A stretch of 64,000 nt of DNA, from positions 403,905 through 467,904 of the forward strand of contig JAZKJV010009623.1 of NCBI GenBank assembly GCA_037367405.1. Reading direction: 5' to 3'. The translations under genes and the position numbers were made by a program. The notes below the pieces were generated by a model. The model ran no database searches. It saw only the letters and a program-made list of their open reading frames with translations, and was not told the origin of the DNA. The DNA is from Ottelia alismoides (lineage: Eukaryota; Streptophyta; Magnoliopsida; Alismatales; Hydrocharitaceae). Below are positions 38,632 through 50,949 of this stretch, piece after piece; the stretch's first letter is position 1, and each line of letters opens with the position of its first letter.

Positions 38632-41249
38632 TATTGGACATGCGAGCCCACGATGAGCCATTATGCAATAAATGTTATTGCAAATATCATTCCCTGATCT
38701 GAAATGAAGAATAAATAATTTGCATAATAGGTCCCTTAGTACAACTAGGGTTATGTACCATGGTCATCTTAATAATCATACAGTTGTTGATTCAATTATT
38801 AAATCATAGAGGCTGGTGCTTGGATGAATATCTAAAGGGTTAGATTGAGGACACATCAAGCACCGTCAAATGATTGTTAAGAGATGATCTCCAGCCTGAG
38901 TAGGAGATGACAATCCTTTCTCACATAGGTTGATATCTGACAGACCTCTTGATGCAAGTCCTCTGCATGGGAATAGAGATTCAGAGGTGTCAGATTAGTT
39001 AGGTCAAAGAGTTGACTTGACGAGATCGAGATAACCAAAGTCCTATATCGTATGCTGTCACGATACATGCACGCATCCTCTGACCGGAGACAGATGTATT
39101 ACTATATGTCTAAGTGTGTACATTTGGCAGATCAATAGTTTTATGACCTAACCAAGGTCTATACATCGGCGCGCTGGTGTGCATATAAGGGCATATGAGT
39201 AATACGATCCCTCAAAGGGATCATATAGGTTCATTACTGAACCGGAAGACATGAGCTCACTCATGAGATATTGGGAAGAATCAAATTCCGTACGCACGGT
39301 CGTCTCGCTTTGGAAGCTTGACTGAATTTGTAGGTTTGATATATACTTTTGAAAAGTATATGATCAAGACCTAGGTATGATATATGCTTTTGGAAAGTAT
39401 ATGATCGATACCAACTCCCAATGATTAAATGAGAAACTTACTAATAAAACCCTGAAGTAGACAGTATAAAGTTGATCTAATACTTCGGGTTTATTCTGAA
39501 TCTTCCAGTATGCATGATGTACAGGTCTTGGGAATACCTGAGGGTGATGTGATCATAAACAATTGTATAACCATGACGCTTCCATTACTAGGGAGTGATG
39601 AAACGAGTCTGGATTTTAGTGACTCCTCTCAGTAGAGAAGTAATCTGATCTTGATCCAAATGTTGGACATTGATCTGAATGTGATTCAGATGCAATGAGA
39701 AGATTAGATTTGCAGTATTGATTTAATCAAGCATCTATGGGAGGCCCGAGATCTGGATTTGAGATGTGATCTCAACATCCAAGTCACTATATGTAGAACA
39801 ATACAATCACCCTATCCTTATCTCCAAGTATCCGCAGAGAAAGCGCACTATCCTTGAAAGAGTTCGTGGATAAATTTCATTGTTGATATATGTATCCAAG
39901 TATCAAGAAAATTGATAATTAAATGTGATTTAATTATCATGGATAATATGAATTTGATTCATATTATAAGGAGAGTTATCTGAGATAATTAATTGTGGTT
40001 TAATTATCAAAGATATGAATAATGTGAATGTGATTCATGTTATTTGGGCACATGAGAAAAGGAGATCCAAGATGATTAAATGTGATTTAATTATCATGGA
40101 TATGAATAATGTGGATAGCACTATCCATATTAATCATATACATTATAAATGTGATTTGTAATATATTAGAGAGCATATTGTGTTTTATATTTGTTGATTA
40201 ATTGTTAATGTGAATTGGATTTACATTGAACGATTAATTGAAAATGTAATTACATTTAGTGTTGGTTGTGAATGAGATTCACATTTTTCAATGGCTTGAT
40301 TGATATTTTCCAAAAGGTAATTTGGAATTATTTTTTGTGAAAATTATTTTGACAAGAGTTATAGGAGATATCATGAGATAATGAGATCTCATGATATATC
40401 AATGAGATTGACCAAGTCCCCTCTAATAAGAGAGGCCCCCCTTTTAGAAGAGGACCATGGTCTTCTCATTATCCTATCTCTAGTCAAAAAGTGATTTAAT
40501 TTGAGATTAATTATATTGATTTATCAATGATAATTAATTTGAATTAAATCACTTGTTGTTGTGTTTTACCAACAACAATCCTAGCCGTTGAAAGGGACAC
40601 AATCAATCTCATCCGTTTGATTGTGTGTTGTCCATGGATTGGAATCCATGGACTCCCAAAACCCTATATAAGAAGAGGCACCCCTTGCTCTTCTATACAC
40701 TCGAGGATCAATGAATGTTCTCTCTCTTCTCTCTACACGCCTGCTCCCTACTCTTTCTATCTCTCATGTGGTCGTCCACCATGGATGCCCTAGAGAGATC
40801 CTCCATCGCCGCAGCGTCGTCGGTATGCTGCCCGACCGTTTGCTCGTGGATCTCCGTCTACTTCAGCGTGCCTTGCTCGTGAAGAAGACGCCGTATCTCG
40901 TTTGTCGAGATCAGGAGATCTGTGGCTTGGATCATCAACATGGATTGCGAGAAGCACGCGTCTCATCCACGCGCTCGCAAGCGTCTCCTCCGTCGGATCG
41001 GGCTTGAGATAGGAGGTCTCTTTGTTTAGAGACTCGATCGCAACCACGCTTCAGGAGGTAATCCTATTACTTGTTTGTGGTTTAGACGAAACGATCTGAG
41101 AAGTGTTCTTGGATCATGTAGTTTCATCACATAGAAAATTTTAATTTCTGTTGCATCGAGCAACTAGTGCGACTAGTCGCTCCCGATCGCATTCGATGCG
41201 ATCATCACGCTTCCGTAATGCGCTTGAGGATTTTTTCCCATATCCTTCA
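38632..41249 (+). mobile_element. Old copia element, right LTR, complete
   Basis: 2.6 kb, from tattggacatgcgagccc (TG start mutated to TA) to atatccttca. It contains the same U3 palindromes three times (39914-39938, 39984-40008, 40071-40095), the TATA-like ctatataag at about 40673, and the CG-rich leader. Confidence 0.88.
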
Positions 41250-42514
41250 GCCCCGCCACCCTGTTCACCGTCCACCATTTCCACCAGCCGTCGTGAACCT
41301 GACCGCCCGTGTGCCCGCATGAGAAGACCTTCCGCCTGGATAACGATGCCTTGATCGCCATCACCCGACCTGGGCGTGTGTCGCCCAGCAACCCGTCGCT
41401 AATCGTCGTTGCCCCCCCAACCTGAAGCTCGAACATGCATGTGCATCCTCCAATCCAGTCGCGCCACAACACCTGCCACCGACCTCCTCTGCACGAAGCT
41501 GGTCCACATCTCTGCATCCCTCGATCTTCCATAGTTGCGTGCCGCCTGGGTCATGCCATCCTCATCGCGCCACCGCACCGATGAGCCTCCTTCGCTAGAT
41601 CCTCATAGACGATCGCCCAGGGAGCGCCACAACCGCCGCGAAGAACAGGGGTGGCGCTGCCCCCCTTGTGGCTTTGGAAAGAAAGAACCAAGAACGACCC
41701 AACGTTTAACCTAATTTATTGGGAAATATCAGTCAGGCCACTAACTTTTTGCATATTACAAAGAGGCCCCCACTAGACCCTAGCACGTGCAGCGCATGCC
41801 TTTCACTAGGTAAATTGCTACTTTGTCTCCATCATTCATTTCTGTTATCTTTTGATGCAAAGACATTGAATAAATACTATTAAGTCCTTGTTTATCCCGA
41901 CTTTAATTTGCATACGTCTCTTGTTGAAATAAATATCTTCTGTTGTCGATAAATTCTCAAAAATTCAAGTTAAACTCTTGTTGTGTTCTTTTTCATAGTG
42001 TAATTTTTCCATTGCTTTAATTATCTTTGATATTATTAAAATTTTAAAAATATTGCATTTTTCCCTGTTTGAAATTTGAAAAATCATAAAAATTTTGAAT
42101 ATTGCGTCAAAAATTCTAAAAAATAGTTTAGCTTCCTTTTTGTGTATTTAATTTTATTTTGAAAAATATATTTTTGAAAATTAAAAATTTGCAAAACTAA
42201 AAATCATTAAAAATTTAAATTAAAAAAAATAAAAAAGCATAAAAAATATAAAAAACCAAGATAATTGGCATTTGAATTCCCTTTTTCTTTTAATTGTTTT
42301 TTCAATTATTTGAATAATTATCAGGATTTGTAGCCTCCATGAGTTTGATCATGTTGCTATATAGATAAAATAAATAGCAAAATTCTCTTGCTATACATAT
42401 TTGTAATTATTTCAATTTGAGAAGAAATAAATATTTTTTTATTGATGCTTGATTGGGTGCAATGACTTGTTCATTATTCATTTAAATAAAAACCCAAGAA
42501 GATCTCGCTCAACA
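41250..42514 (+). mobile_element. LARD-like element, left LTR, 3' part
   Basis: It resumes after the copia insertion with GCCCC and matches 49121-50372 to the terminal ctcgctcaaca. It has a CG-rich block (41250-41700) and then A/T-rich sequence with aaaattgaaaa-type runs. The open minus-strand frame at 41532-41173 is matched by one in the other LTR (49464-49075). I attribute both to GC-rich sequence with few stops. Confidence 0.83.
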
Positions 42515-42517
42515 AAA

Positions 42518-42535
42518 TGGCACTGGCCGAGGAGG
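42518..42535 (+). promoter_or_regulatory. Probable primer-binding site of the LARD-like element
   Basis: TGGCACTGGCCGAGGAGG starts three bases after the left LTR. TGG complements a tRNA CCA end, and the remainder resembles a shortened form of the TGGCGCC...-type site used by Tat/Athila elements. The exact tRNA is not assigned. Confidence 0.5.
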
Positions 42536-44026
42536 TACGACTAGGGTAGTTAGGTTTTTCTTTTGACATGCTATTCTTAATTGTATATTTTTGTTCGTAT
42601 TTTTATACATTCTTTCGTATTCATTGTGTTCATACAAATTTATTTTCTTGCTCATATTTTTATAATTGTGTCTCTTACACATTCTTTCTTTCCTCTTTCT
42701 TGTGAGGGCCCGACGAGCTAGAGCGGCTTTCTTAGGAGCACCAGTGCACTCTAGTGACATAGAGGTGACTTGAATTCTTCTCGAAGCCGTAGGAGAGAGT
42801 AGGAGAAGGAGAAGAATATTTTAAGAAGACAATCATTTGAAGAGTAGGTAGCTTAGATTTATTTTAGTATTTCAGTTATTCAAAAACTCTTGTAAAAGGA
42901 CAATATATACCTTGTTTGCGGGGTCTGTTTCGCTAAGTGTTGGTGCACTTGGGGACCTCACCGGTTTTTGATTTTCTATCACTTTTATTTTTATTTGTTT
43001 CTCGCAGATTTGTGTTTTCTGACTTTATTTTATTTTGTTTCCCGTGAGTGAAGCCCATAGCCTTAGGCTTTATTTGGTTTAGCCATGTAGTTATTAGATC
43101 TAAAGCCCTAAAAGAATATATGTTCCTATAGATCGTTTGGACTGAGGCAAATAATAACTTGGTCCTTCCAAAATAGAAGTTAGTGCTTAGTACGATCCTC
43201 GCTTACATTTGCATATAGTTTAGTTTTATTTTTTATGCATGGGTCATATTGCATGTAGAGTGCTGGAGTCAGGTACACACCTCTATCTCTAGTATTTGCA
43301 TTTCATATTTTCTCGTGTATTGGCTCTTTTGTTTCCTCCCTCTGTTTTGTGGATATATGAATAAAGGAATAGATGTATTTTTTCAAAAATATCAAGAAAA
43401 AGTGAAAATTGAAAAATTAAAAATTAGGACTGTTAATATCACTTGGACTATTAAAATTAAACGTAATTGATTCACATCATTGTTTTGGGAGAGTGACCCC
43501 CTCATTGTATTCGCATTTACTTGCTCACATACAAACTAAGGTTAGTGTCCCAATCCCATAAGCCTACCTAAGTGTTTATACAACTTTTGTTTTATCACCT
43601 AACTCTAAAAATTGACAAGATAATTGACTAAACCTTCACGGTCTTCACATTGCGTTGAGTAGGTGAATTGGGGGTTTGCATTGTGTTTTCATGTCCTTGG
43701 TATTGAGTTGGTTACATTCATTTTCTAAGATCATTAGCAATCACTAAAAATAAAAAAAAAATAAAAAATCATCATAACTCATGTTTTCCCTCCCTCCCAC
43801 CCTTCACCTTGAGGATCAAATACTGTCCAACATTTCTCAAGAATTGAACCCTTCACCCTGGCAGGTCAATAATCTCTTTGATCTTGACCGAGATATCTTT
43901 GAGCCTTATGATCCATTGGATGTTTTTTTCTCTGACTTCAAGAGATAACATGCTATTTGAGTATAATCATTCGTTCTCTTCCTCGAATCCGCCTGATTTT
44001 TCCCACCTCCCCGAGGTTATCTGTGG
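42536..44026 (+). other. Leader and 5' internal region of the LARD-like element
   Basis: There is no long frame. A 56-codon frame starting at about 43782 (MFSLPPTLHLED...) ends in a stop at about 43950, just before the larger frame below, and has similar Asp/Phe/Ser-rich wording. The pair may be pieces of one broken reading frame. The phrase 'gtgaagcccatagccttaggctttatttgg' near 43048 lies in the untranslated leader. Confidence 0.4.
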
Positions 44027-44494
44027 ATGGTGTGTACTAAGTACTCAGTTTCACTCCCTGCTTGTGCATCCGATCGGTCGGATTACGAGACTGAGTCTTC
44101 TTATTTTTCTTCTGAGTTTAAGTTGTCTCTCCTCGACGACCCTTACAAGGGTGATTCGATCTTTGAGATATTCGATGTATTACTTAAATTTTGTACATTA
44201 TGTGCATCGGATATCAGCAAGTATAATGAATTTGATCAACCACACATTATCACAACGGTGATTGACGTGGAGGATTCCATGACTGATCCTTCTTTCTCCA
44301 CGTTCGATTTTTTTGGTTCCAGCCATTCACTCCACTCTGACCATGAGCCGCAGATTTCTTTTGTACTACCGGTGCTCGATTTTATCTACACATATATTTA
44401 TCCAGTAGCAGACACCCGCTTGATTGCTTATCTGGGTGTCCTCCTTTGCATTGTTGACCATGTTGTTGTTCTCACACCGAGACAACAACGATAG
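44027..44494 (+). CDS. Unrecognised 155-codon frame in the LARD-like element
   Basis: The longest frame of the element's interior has no retrotransposon motif: no zinc knuckle, D[ST]G, DDE or YVDD. The sequence is acidic and rich in Ser, Asp and Phe (for example SDRSDYETESSYFSSEFKL), has two possible hydrophobic stretches near the C-terminus, and is probably a decayed remnant. It starts 77 bases after another short frame of like composition. Elements of this class sometimes keep a gag-like or novel frame, but I cannot show homology to either. The start codon choice is arbitrary. Confidence 0.3.
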   Translation: MVCTKYSVSLPACASDRSDYETESSYFSSEFKLSLLDDPYKGDSIFEIFDVLLKFCTLCASDISKYNEFDQPHIITTVIDVEDSMTDPSFSTFDFFGSSHSLHSDHEPQISFVLPVLDFIYTYIYPVADTRLIAYLGVLLCIVDHVVVLTPRQQR

Positions 44495-44690
44495 TACGAT
44501 ATTCGCATTACAGATGTCATCGTGAACCTTGATACTTTGTTGTCCTATCCTTTGTGCCCATCTAGGGATGTAAACTCTAGGGCTTGTCGAGATGTACCTC
44601 AACAATGTCTACCTTGTATATGTGTGTTTCATCTTGATTTGCTCCTTCCTTCTTCCTTGTTATCGTTCACCTCTTTTGCATATATGTATG

Positions 44691-45164
44691 CTATACTTAG
44701 GATGTAGTTTATCCTAAGTATAGGGGAGGTGAATAATTTGAGTTGTTCATATTCGTCCTGTTCATCACTCTTGTTATTACTTATACTTAGGGATACTCTA
44801 CCATAAGTATAGGGGGAGTGATGTTGTTCATATCATTGCTTTTGTGTTTTTATTTTTTTGATCTCTCGTTTGTCCCCCAACTTGTTGATATTCTATATTT
44901 AGGGCTATTCTACCCAAGTATAGGGGAGAAAGTCGAGCCGTTGAGTCTGTACATTCTCTTCATCGGTTCTTCCTATTTGTACAGTCTTCTATACTTAGGA
45001 TTATTTGATCCTAAGCATAGGAGGGAATACTCCCCGCTTTTCATTTTGTATTCTTTGAATCGTTGTTGTATAGATTCTTTTTCACTTTTCTATACTTAGC
45101 ACGAGTTATGTCTTCCTTTGCGGCTCTTTGATCACTACGAGGACATAATTCGAGCTAAGTATAG
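44691..45164 (+). repeat. Array of five hairpins, each ending in a polypurine-tract-like motif
   Basis: Each hairpin opens with (c)tatacttagg or similar and closes with its complement followed by G-rich sequence. Pairs are 44691-44703/44711-44723 (13 bp perfect, 7-nt loop), 44782-44789/44804-44811, 44893-44904/44913-44923 (imperfect), 44999-45011/45018-45030, and 45090-45112/45142-45164 (21 of 23 pairs). The 3' arm yields aagtataggggag, aagtatagggggag, aagtataggggag, aagcataggaggg and aagtatagggggtg. This is the same string as the polypurine tract of the element at 1565-1575 and close to agcatagggga before this element's own 3' LTR at 47331-47341. Confidence 0.85.
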
Positions 45165-45180
45165 GGGGTGTCGTATATAT

Positions 45181-46160
45181 TGTATATATACTTTAGCCAT
45201 AAATCATACTTTAATATTTTTAATATGGCTAGAATACTATATAAATACATGTAAAATTTAGTAAATAAAAAGATGCAGAAATTTTGTCAAATTTCTTTTT
45301 GTATATACTGATTAATAAGCAAGGTTTAAATACTTGGAAAAATAGTTCGAAAATAGTTTGAAAATCTATTTCAAGAATCTTTTCAAAACTATTTGAAAAA
45401 AATATGAGAAATGTTTTCAACCTTAGTAAAAATATTTTGGTTTGTAAAAATTTCCTTTTCTTTGTGAGAAATAAAATTATTTTGTAAAACTATTTGCAAA
45501 TATTTTGAAAAATGGTTGAAAATTATTTTGAAAAATCTATATATACTGTTTCAAAAATGTTTGCAAAAGTAGTTTTCAAATGTTTGTAAAATTGTTCAAA
45601 CAAATTATTTTGGACAATCGTTTTCACAAGTATTTGTAAATTTATTTTCAAATAAGTTCGAGGAATATATGCATCACCCATAAAATTCTTACCAACTGTA
45701 TATATATATATATACTTGTATAAATTACTAACATTCAAGTCGTAATTGCTTTCACCTATTTCATGTAGATAATTGACTCACTCCCAGGTAATATACGTGT
45801 ATGTTATCTACTAACCTTAACCCTTATTAAAAAAATCCGTAAAAAGGTACAAAACCAAAAGTCTATAAAAAAGTTTGCATAATTAAAATTCCAAAAAATG
45901 CATGTGCATCGTCATTTTTTCATAAATCCATAAAAAGTTCAAAATTAGAAAATTATTTCACAAAAAGATTTTTCTTTCTTTTCTTTGCACTGTACATAAA
46001 CTTATAAAAATTTTGAAAAAAAAAACTTGTAAATATTACATAAAAAACTTCTTTTCTTTTTTTCTAAAAAAAGTATATCCAGTGTATATAGTTGTATGTA
46101 CTAAATAACCCCTTTTCTCTTCAAAAGATCTTTAAAAAAACTACTTCGTATATATTTCTT
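45181..46160. repeat. A/T-rich low-complexity stretch in the LARD-like interior
   Basis: Dense runs of ttttgaaaa, tatttgcaa and atttgtaaaa in both orientations, including a tatatata run at 45703-45714. The minus-strand frames here (45420-45229, 45738-45523) are by-products of composition. Confidence 0.6.
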
Positions 46161-47341
46161 GCATTTGCATGTACATTTTTCGGGATAATATTGACATTTA
46201 AACTAAGTCTGGAATAAAATTAAAGAATGGAGCTTACTTGGACCTTAATCCACTTAATTTCATAGGAACTTTATAAGAAATGGAATTAAAGCTTTTTAGG
46301 TCCTATCTACTTAATCCTTTGAGTCCGCAAGACTATGTTCACATGTCGTCTTGATTAGTCTAAGTAGAATATTTCACAACACACGTATGATTCTTCTTGA
46401 CCATGGCTTATCTTGGACAAGCACTCTATACGTAACTCTTCATGGAGGAGGTAGCGAGGATGCAGAATCTTTTGGCTTAGGGTATCACACGGGTATGTAA
46501 CAACTAATGGGAATATCCGTCTTCCTTTAGGGAGGGTAGTGCATCTCAATTTGATCTAGTAGCATTGATGTCTAAAGACAGGATGCTGTGAGGTTGCAAT
46601 AATGCTTTAAAAGAGGAAGGGTCTACTAGCTCAAAAGAAAAAAAACTCCTTATGTACATGCTGGACCTTGGTTATTTTTTTAAAAAAATATAGAGTCTAC
46701 AAAAGTGGACAGGCTTGATTGAAAAGCAAAATGTCTGCCGGAGTGTATATACAAGTATAGAAAAAAATCAGAATAAGAGCTTCAAAGTCAAAATTTTGTA
46801 AGCTTGCAGCTAGATGACTTGGCTACAATGGTCATGCATCCAATGATAGGTAGCTACACTGGTTACCATCCATTCTTTTCTCCATCTCCTCTTCTTGAGC
46901 TGGTTGTACTTGAACTTAGAAGGGAATATCCCCCCTCCTTTAGGAAAGAGTTGCTAGATCGGGGGACTAGAGTTATCTTGTTGAGAGAGGCTATTTCTTT
47001 GCTACTTTTGAGATGGAGAGCTATAATTTACTTACACCGTACAAGTAAAGATCCATAGTCGTAAGAATTTTTGTATATAGACTTATTCTGACATGACTGT
47101 TGAGGAGACCTGAATAGGAGTCTTATGAAACTTGAAGGCTGTTAGGTTTTAAATCCATTTCCCATTAAGGTTCTGCCATACTAATAATCCCAAGGTCTGA
47201 CAGAGCTCCATACTATAAATTTATGAAGAGAAGTTTTATACTCAAAATTATCCTAATTTATTTTTTTTCTTTATTTTTTTATTCATTTATTCTTTCAAAT
47301 AAGTGTTTGCCAAGGGACTAGCAAAGGTAAAGCATAGGGGA
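46161..47341 (+). other. 3' internal region of the LARD-like element and its polypurine tract
   Basis: No supported coding sequence. An 84-codon frame at 46804-47058 has no known motif. The region ends in aaagcatagggga (about 47329-47341), the presumed plus-strand primer, directly ahead of the right LTR. Confidence 0.5.
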
Positions 47342-50300
47342 TGATGAATCCATATTTCATCATCTTTATTCGTTTATTTTAGCTTAAAATCCCTTATAAA
47401 ACACCTGTTTATATTAATAAATTCATATTCTTATTAACCCGCATGTGTGTGTAATGTACATATTATTATTATTATTATTTTAACCTAAAATAAATAAAGA
47501 AAGTAAATAAAAAAATAAAAAAAAGATTGTATGTATGCAATAGATACAGGCTGATCCGAACCTCGAGAGAAAGTCAAGACTTGACCTGATCGACTAAGAT
47601 TAAAATAGGGGGAGATATGGTCTTTAATCAAAAAATCCCAAAAATATTCTGTACATACTTTTCTGTGTATAGTTGTATAAAACTTACACTATTTTATTTG
47701 TTCATAAATTAACCTCAAATTAAATAATTTCTAAAATAAAAGTTGTAAATAAAAATGTTTTCAAAATAATAAAAATGTTTACAAAATAAAATCATATACA
47801 AAATAAAAGTAACCACACTGAGGAAAAAGTCGTAAAGCGATAATTGAAAGACTAATTCTGGTCCATATGAACTTGAATTGAATGAAACTCACTTCCATCA
47901 CATTCTAAATTAAATTATCTTTAAAATGATAGTATTTTCAAATTTTTTGGAGTTACGGTTTGAAAGATGATTTTCTGCGGTAGTTTTTGCAATTTTACCA
48001 TTTATTTATTGTATGTATTTATCCATATTTATTGTTATACATATTATATTTGTAAATAATTGTAAATATTTTTAATAATTATTTAAAATAAAAATAAAAA
48101 TAATTTTTATCATAAAAATAAACTAATTTCCTTATTTAACTATGTATATAATGTACCATATGTATATAGTATATATAGTTGATTTCCTTAAATAACCCTC
48201 ACTAAAAAATAAAACTAGCATTTATTATTTAAACAAATAAAATGATGAAAATAATTTATTTATTTAATTATATATGTAAATAATATACCATATGTATATA
48301 AATAATAAATTCCTTAATTAACCCACCATTAAGGTGGCTAATTAAGTTGTTGATTTTTATTATTATTTTAATTAATTTAATTATGAAAATTATTTTACTT
48401 ATTTATTTATTTTATTAATTCTACCATTAACTTCTTTCCTTTTTTCTCTCAATTTAAATTTTGAATTTCAAATTCATATTTTTTATCTAATTGGATCCTA
48501 CTCGTTCATTCTCATTTGATCAATCTTTGATGAGAGGAGCCTATTCTCCAAGAGCCATCTTGTCGTAGAGAGGTGCCAAGCTTCCGAGTCGTCCGGTGAC
48601 ACTGAGTCAGTCCTCGTCGAGGCCATCACGGCTTCCATCCGCTCTCACAGTGAGATCCATTTTATTTCTCGTTTTTCATCTAGATTACTTTTAGTGTATT
48701 TTTTAGTTTAATTTCACAGTCATTTCTTTCTTAAAATTTTAATCGGTATTAATCGTTAATCATTACTTGATCCACCCCCGATTCTGATTTCACATCCACA
48801 TCTTAATCCAAACACATTCACGTTCTACCTCACGCAACCACTCACCTTCAACCACGTACGGTGGCCGGAGATCTGGATCCATCTGTCCACCTTGCCGGAT
48901 CCACTTTTTCCATTCACTTTTTCTATCAATAATTCTTGGACCGAGCCATCGTGCTTGAGTCGTTGTTTGCCTTTTTATTTTATTGTATGTAAAAAAAGAT
49001 ATAGAGTTGCTATTTGTAAAAAAATAAAAAAATAAAAAAGGCGAATAAAATTTCTGGCGGCACTGTCGCCACCCCTACTCAGCCGCCTTCCACCACCTGA
49101 GAGGAGCCACGCCAGACAGCCCCGCCGCCATGTTCATCTTCCGCCATTTCCACCAGTTGTCATGAACCCAACCGCCCGTGCACCCGTGCGAGAAGTCCTT
49201 CCACCTGGATAACAATGCCTCGATCACCATCACTCGATATGGGCGTGTGTCGCCTAGTAAGCCATTGCCAATCGTCGTTGCCCCCTCCGCTTGGAGCTCG
49301 ACCCTGCCCGCGTCTCCTCTGATCCAGCCGCGCCACAACACCCGCCATCGATCTCCTCCGTGCGAAGTTGATCCACATCTCCACAACCATTGATCTTCCA
49401 CGGTCGCACGCCGCCTAGGTCGCGCCATCCTCATCGCGCCACTGTACCGACGAGCCTCCTTCACCAGATCCTCGTAGATGACCGCCCAGAGAGCACCACA
49501 ACCATCGTGAAAAATTGGGGCAGCGCTACCCCTTTGTGGCTTTGGAAAGAAAGAACCATGAACGCCCGGCGTTTAACCTAATTTACTGGGAAAATATCAG
49601 TCAGGCCCCTAACTTTTTGCATATAACAAAGAGGCCCCCACTAGAGCCTAGCGCGTACAACGCTTGCTACTTTGTCTCCGCCATTCATTTCTGTTATCTT
49701 TTGATGCAAAGACATTGAGTAAATACTGTTAAGTCCCTATTTATCTTGACTTTAATTTGCATATTTCTCTTATTGAAATAAATATCTTCTATTGTCAATT
49801 ATTCAAGTTAGACTCTTGTTGTGTTCTTTTTCATAGTGTAATTTTTTCATTGCATTTAATTATCATTTTATATTATTAAAAATTCAAAAACATAGCATTT
49901 TCCCTATTTGAAATTTGAAAAATCATAAAAAAATTTGAATATTACGTCAAAAAATCTATAAACATTAGATTAGCTTCCTATTTGTGTATTTAATTTTGTT
50001 TTGAAAATTATATTTTTGAAAATTAAAAATGTACAGAATTAAAAATCATTAAAAATTTGAAAATCAGAAAATGAAAAAATATAACAAAGTATACAAAAAT
50101 AAAATATAAAAAACAAGATAGTTGGCTTTTGAATTCCTTTTTTCTTTTAATTGATTTTTCAATTATTTGAATAATCCTCGAGATTCGTAGCCTCCCTGAG
50201 TTCGATCCTGTTGCTATACAGGTAAAATAAATAGAAAAATTCTCTTGCTACACATTTTTGTAATTATTTCAGCTTGAGAAGAAATTAATATTTTTTTGTT

Positions 50301-50372
50301 GACGCTTAATTGAGCTACAATGACTTGTTCATAATTCATTTAAATAAAGACCCGAGTAGATCTCGCTCAACA
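47342..50372 (+). mobile_element. LARD-like element, right LTR, complete (3031 bp)
   Basis: Bounded by the purine tract on the left and by the resumed hAT element on the right. It is uninterrupted and so serves as the reference for the split left LTR. It contains A/T-rich U3-like sequence, a GC-richer block (48490-49590) and an A/T-rich tail. Frames at 49075-49718 are composition-driven. Confidence 0.87.
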
Positions 50373-50539
50373 ATCAATATCCATTTTACATCAATATCCA
50401 TTCTTAAAGATATGTTAACATAATTTTAATATCCGTAAATATATGCATCTGCATACGTATTCGTATTTAAAACTAGACAAGAAAATGGTAACATGTACAT
50501 TCATATATGTATTCGTCCATTTACATCCCTAATGTTGAC

Positions 50540-50913
50540 ACCATTGCTGACATCTATCACCAACATGACTCCATCAAGTTGAAAAGGAAGGATTATAAAC
50601 CACTCATCCTTCTATAACACCCTTGGACATCAAATGAGAAACTTACACATACTTAAGGTAGAAAAAAGCATTCTATTGTATCTTACTATTACGAGCCTAG
50701 TGCATAATTATAAGGGGAGTGTGGGCGTATGGAATTCTCGTGATCACGCGTGCAGTTGGAGGATGATCCCTCTGGAGAATGCATATCTCATTTCAAGGTA
50801 AAACATGATAAAGATCATTGTGTACTTTATGTTTTGTTTGCAGTTGTGCCCCTACATTTTTCTTCTACCACACTCTGTTTGATCCTTTGATATGTGATTA
50901 GAAATATCTTATC

Positions 50914-50949
<36 letters not shown>

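Larger units (their letters stand above)
31666..41249 (+). mobile_element. Old copia element with 5'-truncated left LTR, TSD GCCCC (third layer)
   Basis: GCCCC is present at 31661-31665 and 41250-41254. The uninterrupted relative at 49110-49130 has a single 'cagccccgcc', so both junctions are exact. The right LTR (38632-41249) is complete. The left LTR (31666-33212) lacks about its first 1.1 kb, beginning at a position equivalent to about 39727, yet it directly abuts the target-site copy. The internal region is a heavily mutated gag-pol. It is the same family as the intact copy at 53174-63882. Confidence 0.9.
29899..50372 (+). mobile_element. LARD-like LTR element without pol (second layer)
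   Basis: The two LTRs (29899-31665 joined to 41255-42514, 3027 bp, and 47342-50372, 3031 bp) are colinear, start TGATGAATC and end CTCGCTCAACA. The internal region is 42515-47341 (4.8 kb), with a primer-binding-like site and a purine tract but no recognisable gag, protease, integrase or RT. Comparison with the intact hAT relative shows the empty target as GCGATCAATATCC. That fits a 5-bp duplication ATCAA at 50373-50377 and a decayed copy ATGAG at 29894-29898. LTR start, purine tract and layout resemble the element at 1-6459. It was probably mobilised in trans by a Tat-like gypsy partner (inference). Confidence 0.83.
29556..50531 (+). mobile_element. hAT element split by a 20.5-kb nest (outermost layer)
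   Basis: The pieces 29556-29898 (343 bp) and 50373-50531 (159 bp) sum to 502 bp, exactly the length of the intact relative at 17264-17765, to which they are colinear in reverse orientation. The ends TATGGATGCAAAGG and CATTTACATCCCTA are decayed versions of the same inverted repeats. The flanking 8-mers GTGGTGAC (29548-29555) and ATGTTGAC (50532-50539) match at 6 of 8 positions, fitting an old hAT duplication. Everything between 29899 and 50372 was inserted later. Confidence 0.88.

Noticed and set aside
44691..45164. CRISPR-like reading of the hairpin array
   Set aside because: Repeats are imperfect, spacing is uneven, and the locus is inside a plant LTR element. The fold-back and purine tract explain it better.
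49075..49464. 129-codon minus-strand frame in the LARD-like right LTR, with a 119-codon match at 41173-41532 in the left LTR
   Set aside because: Both LTRs descend from one sequence, so sharing is expected. The block is GC-rich with few stops, and no domain is recognisable.
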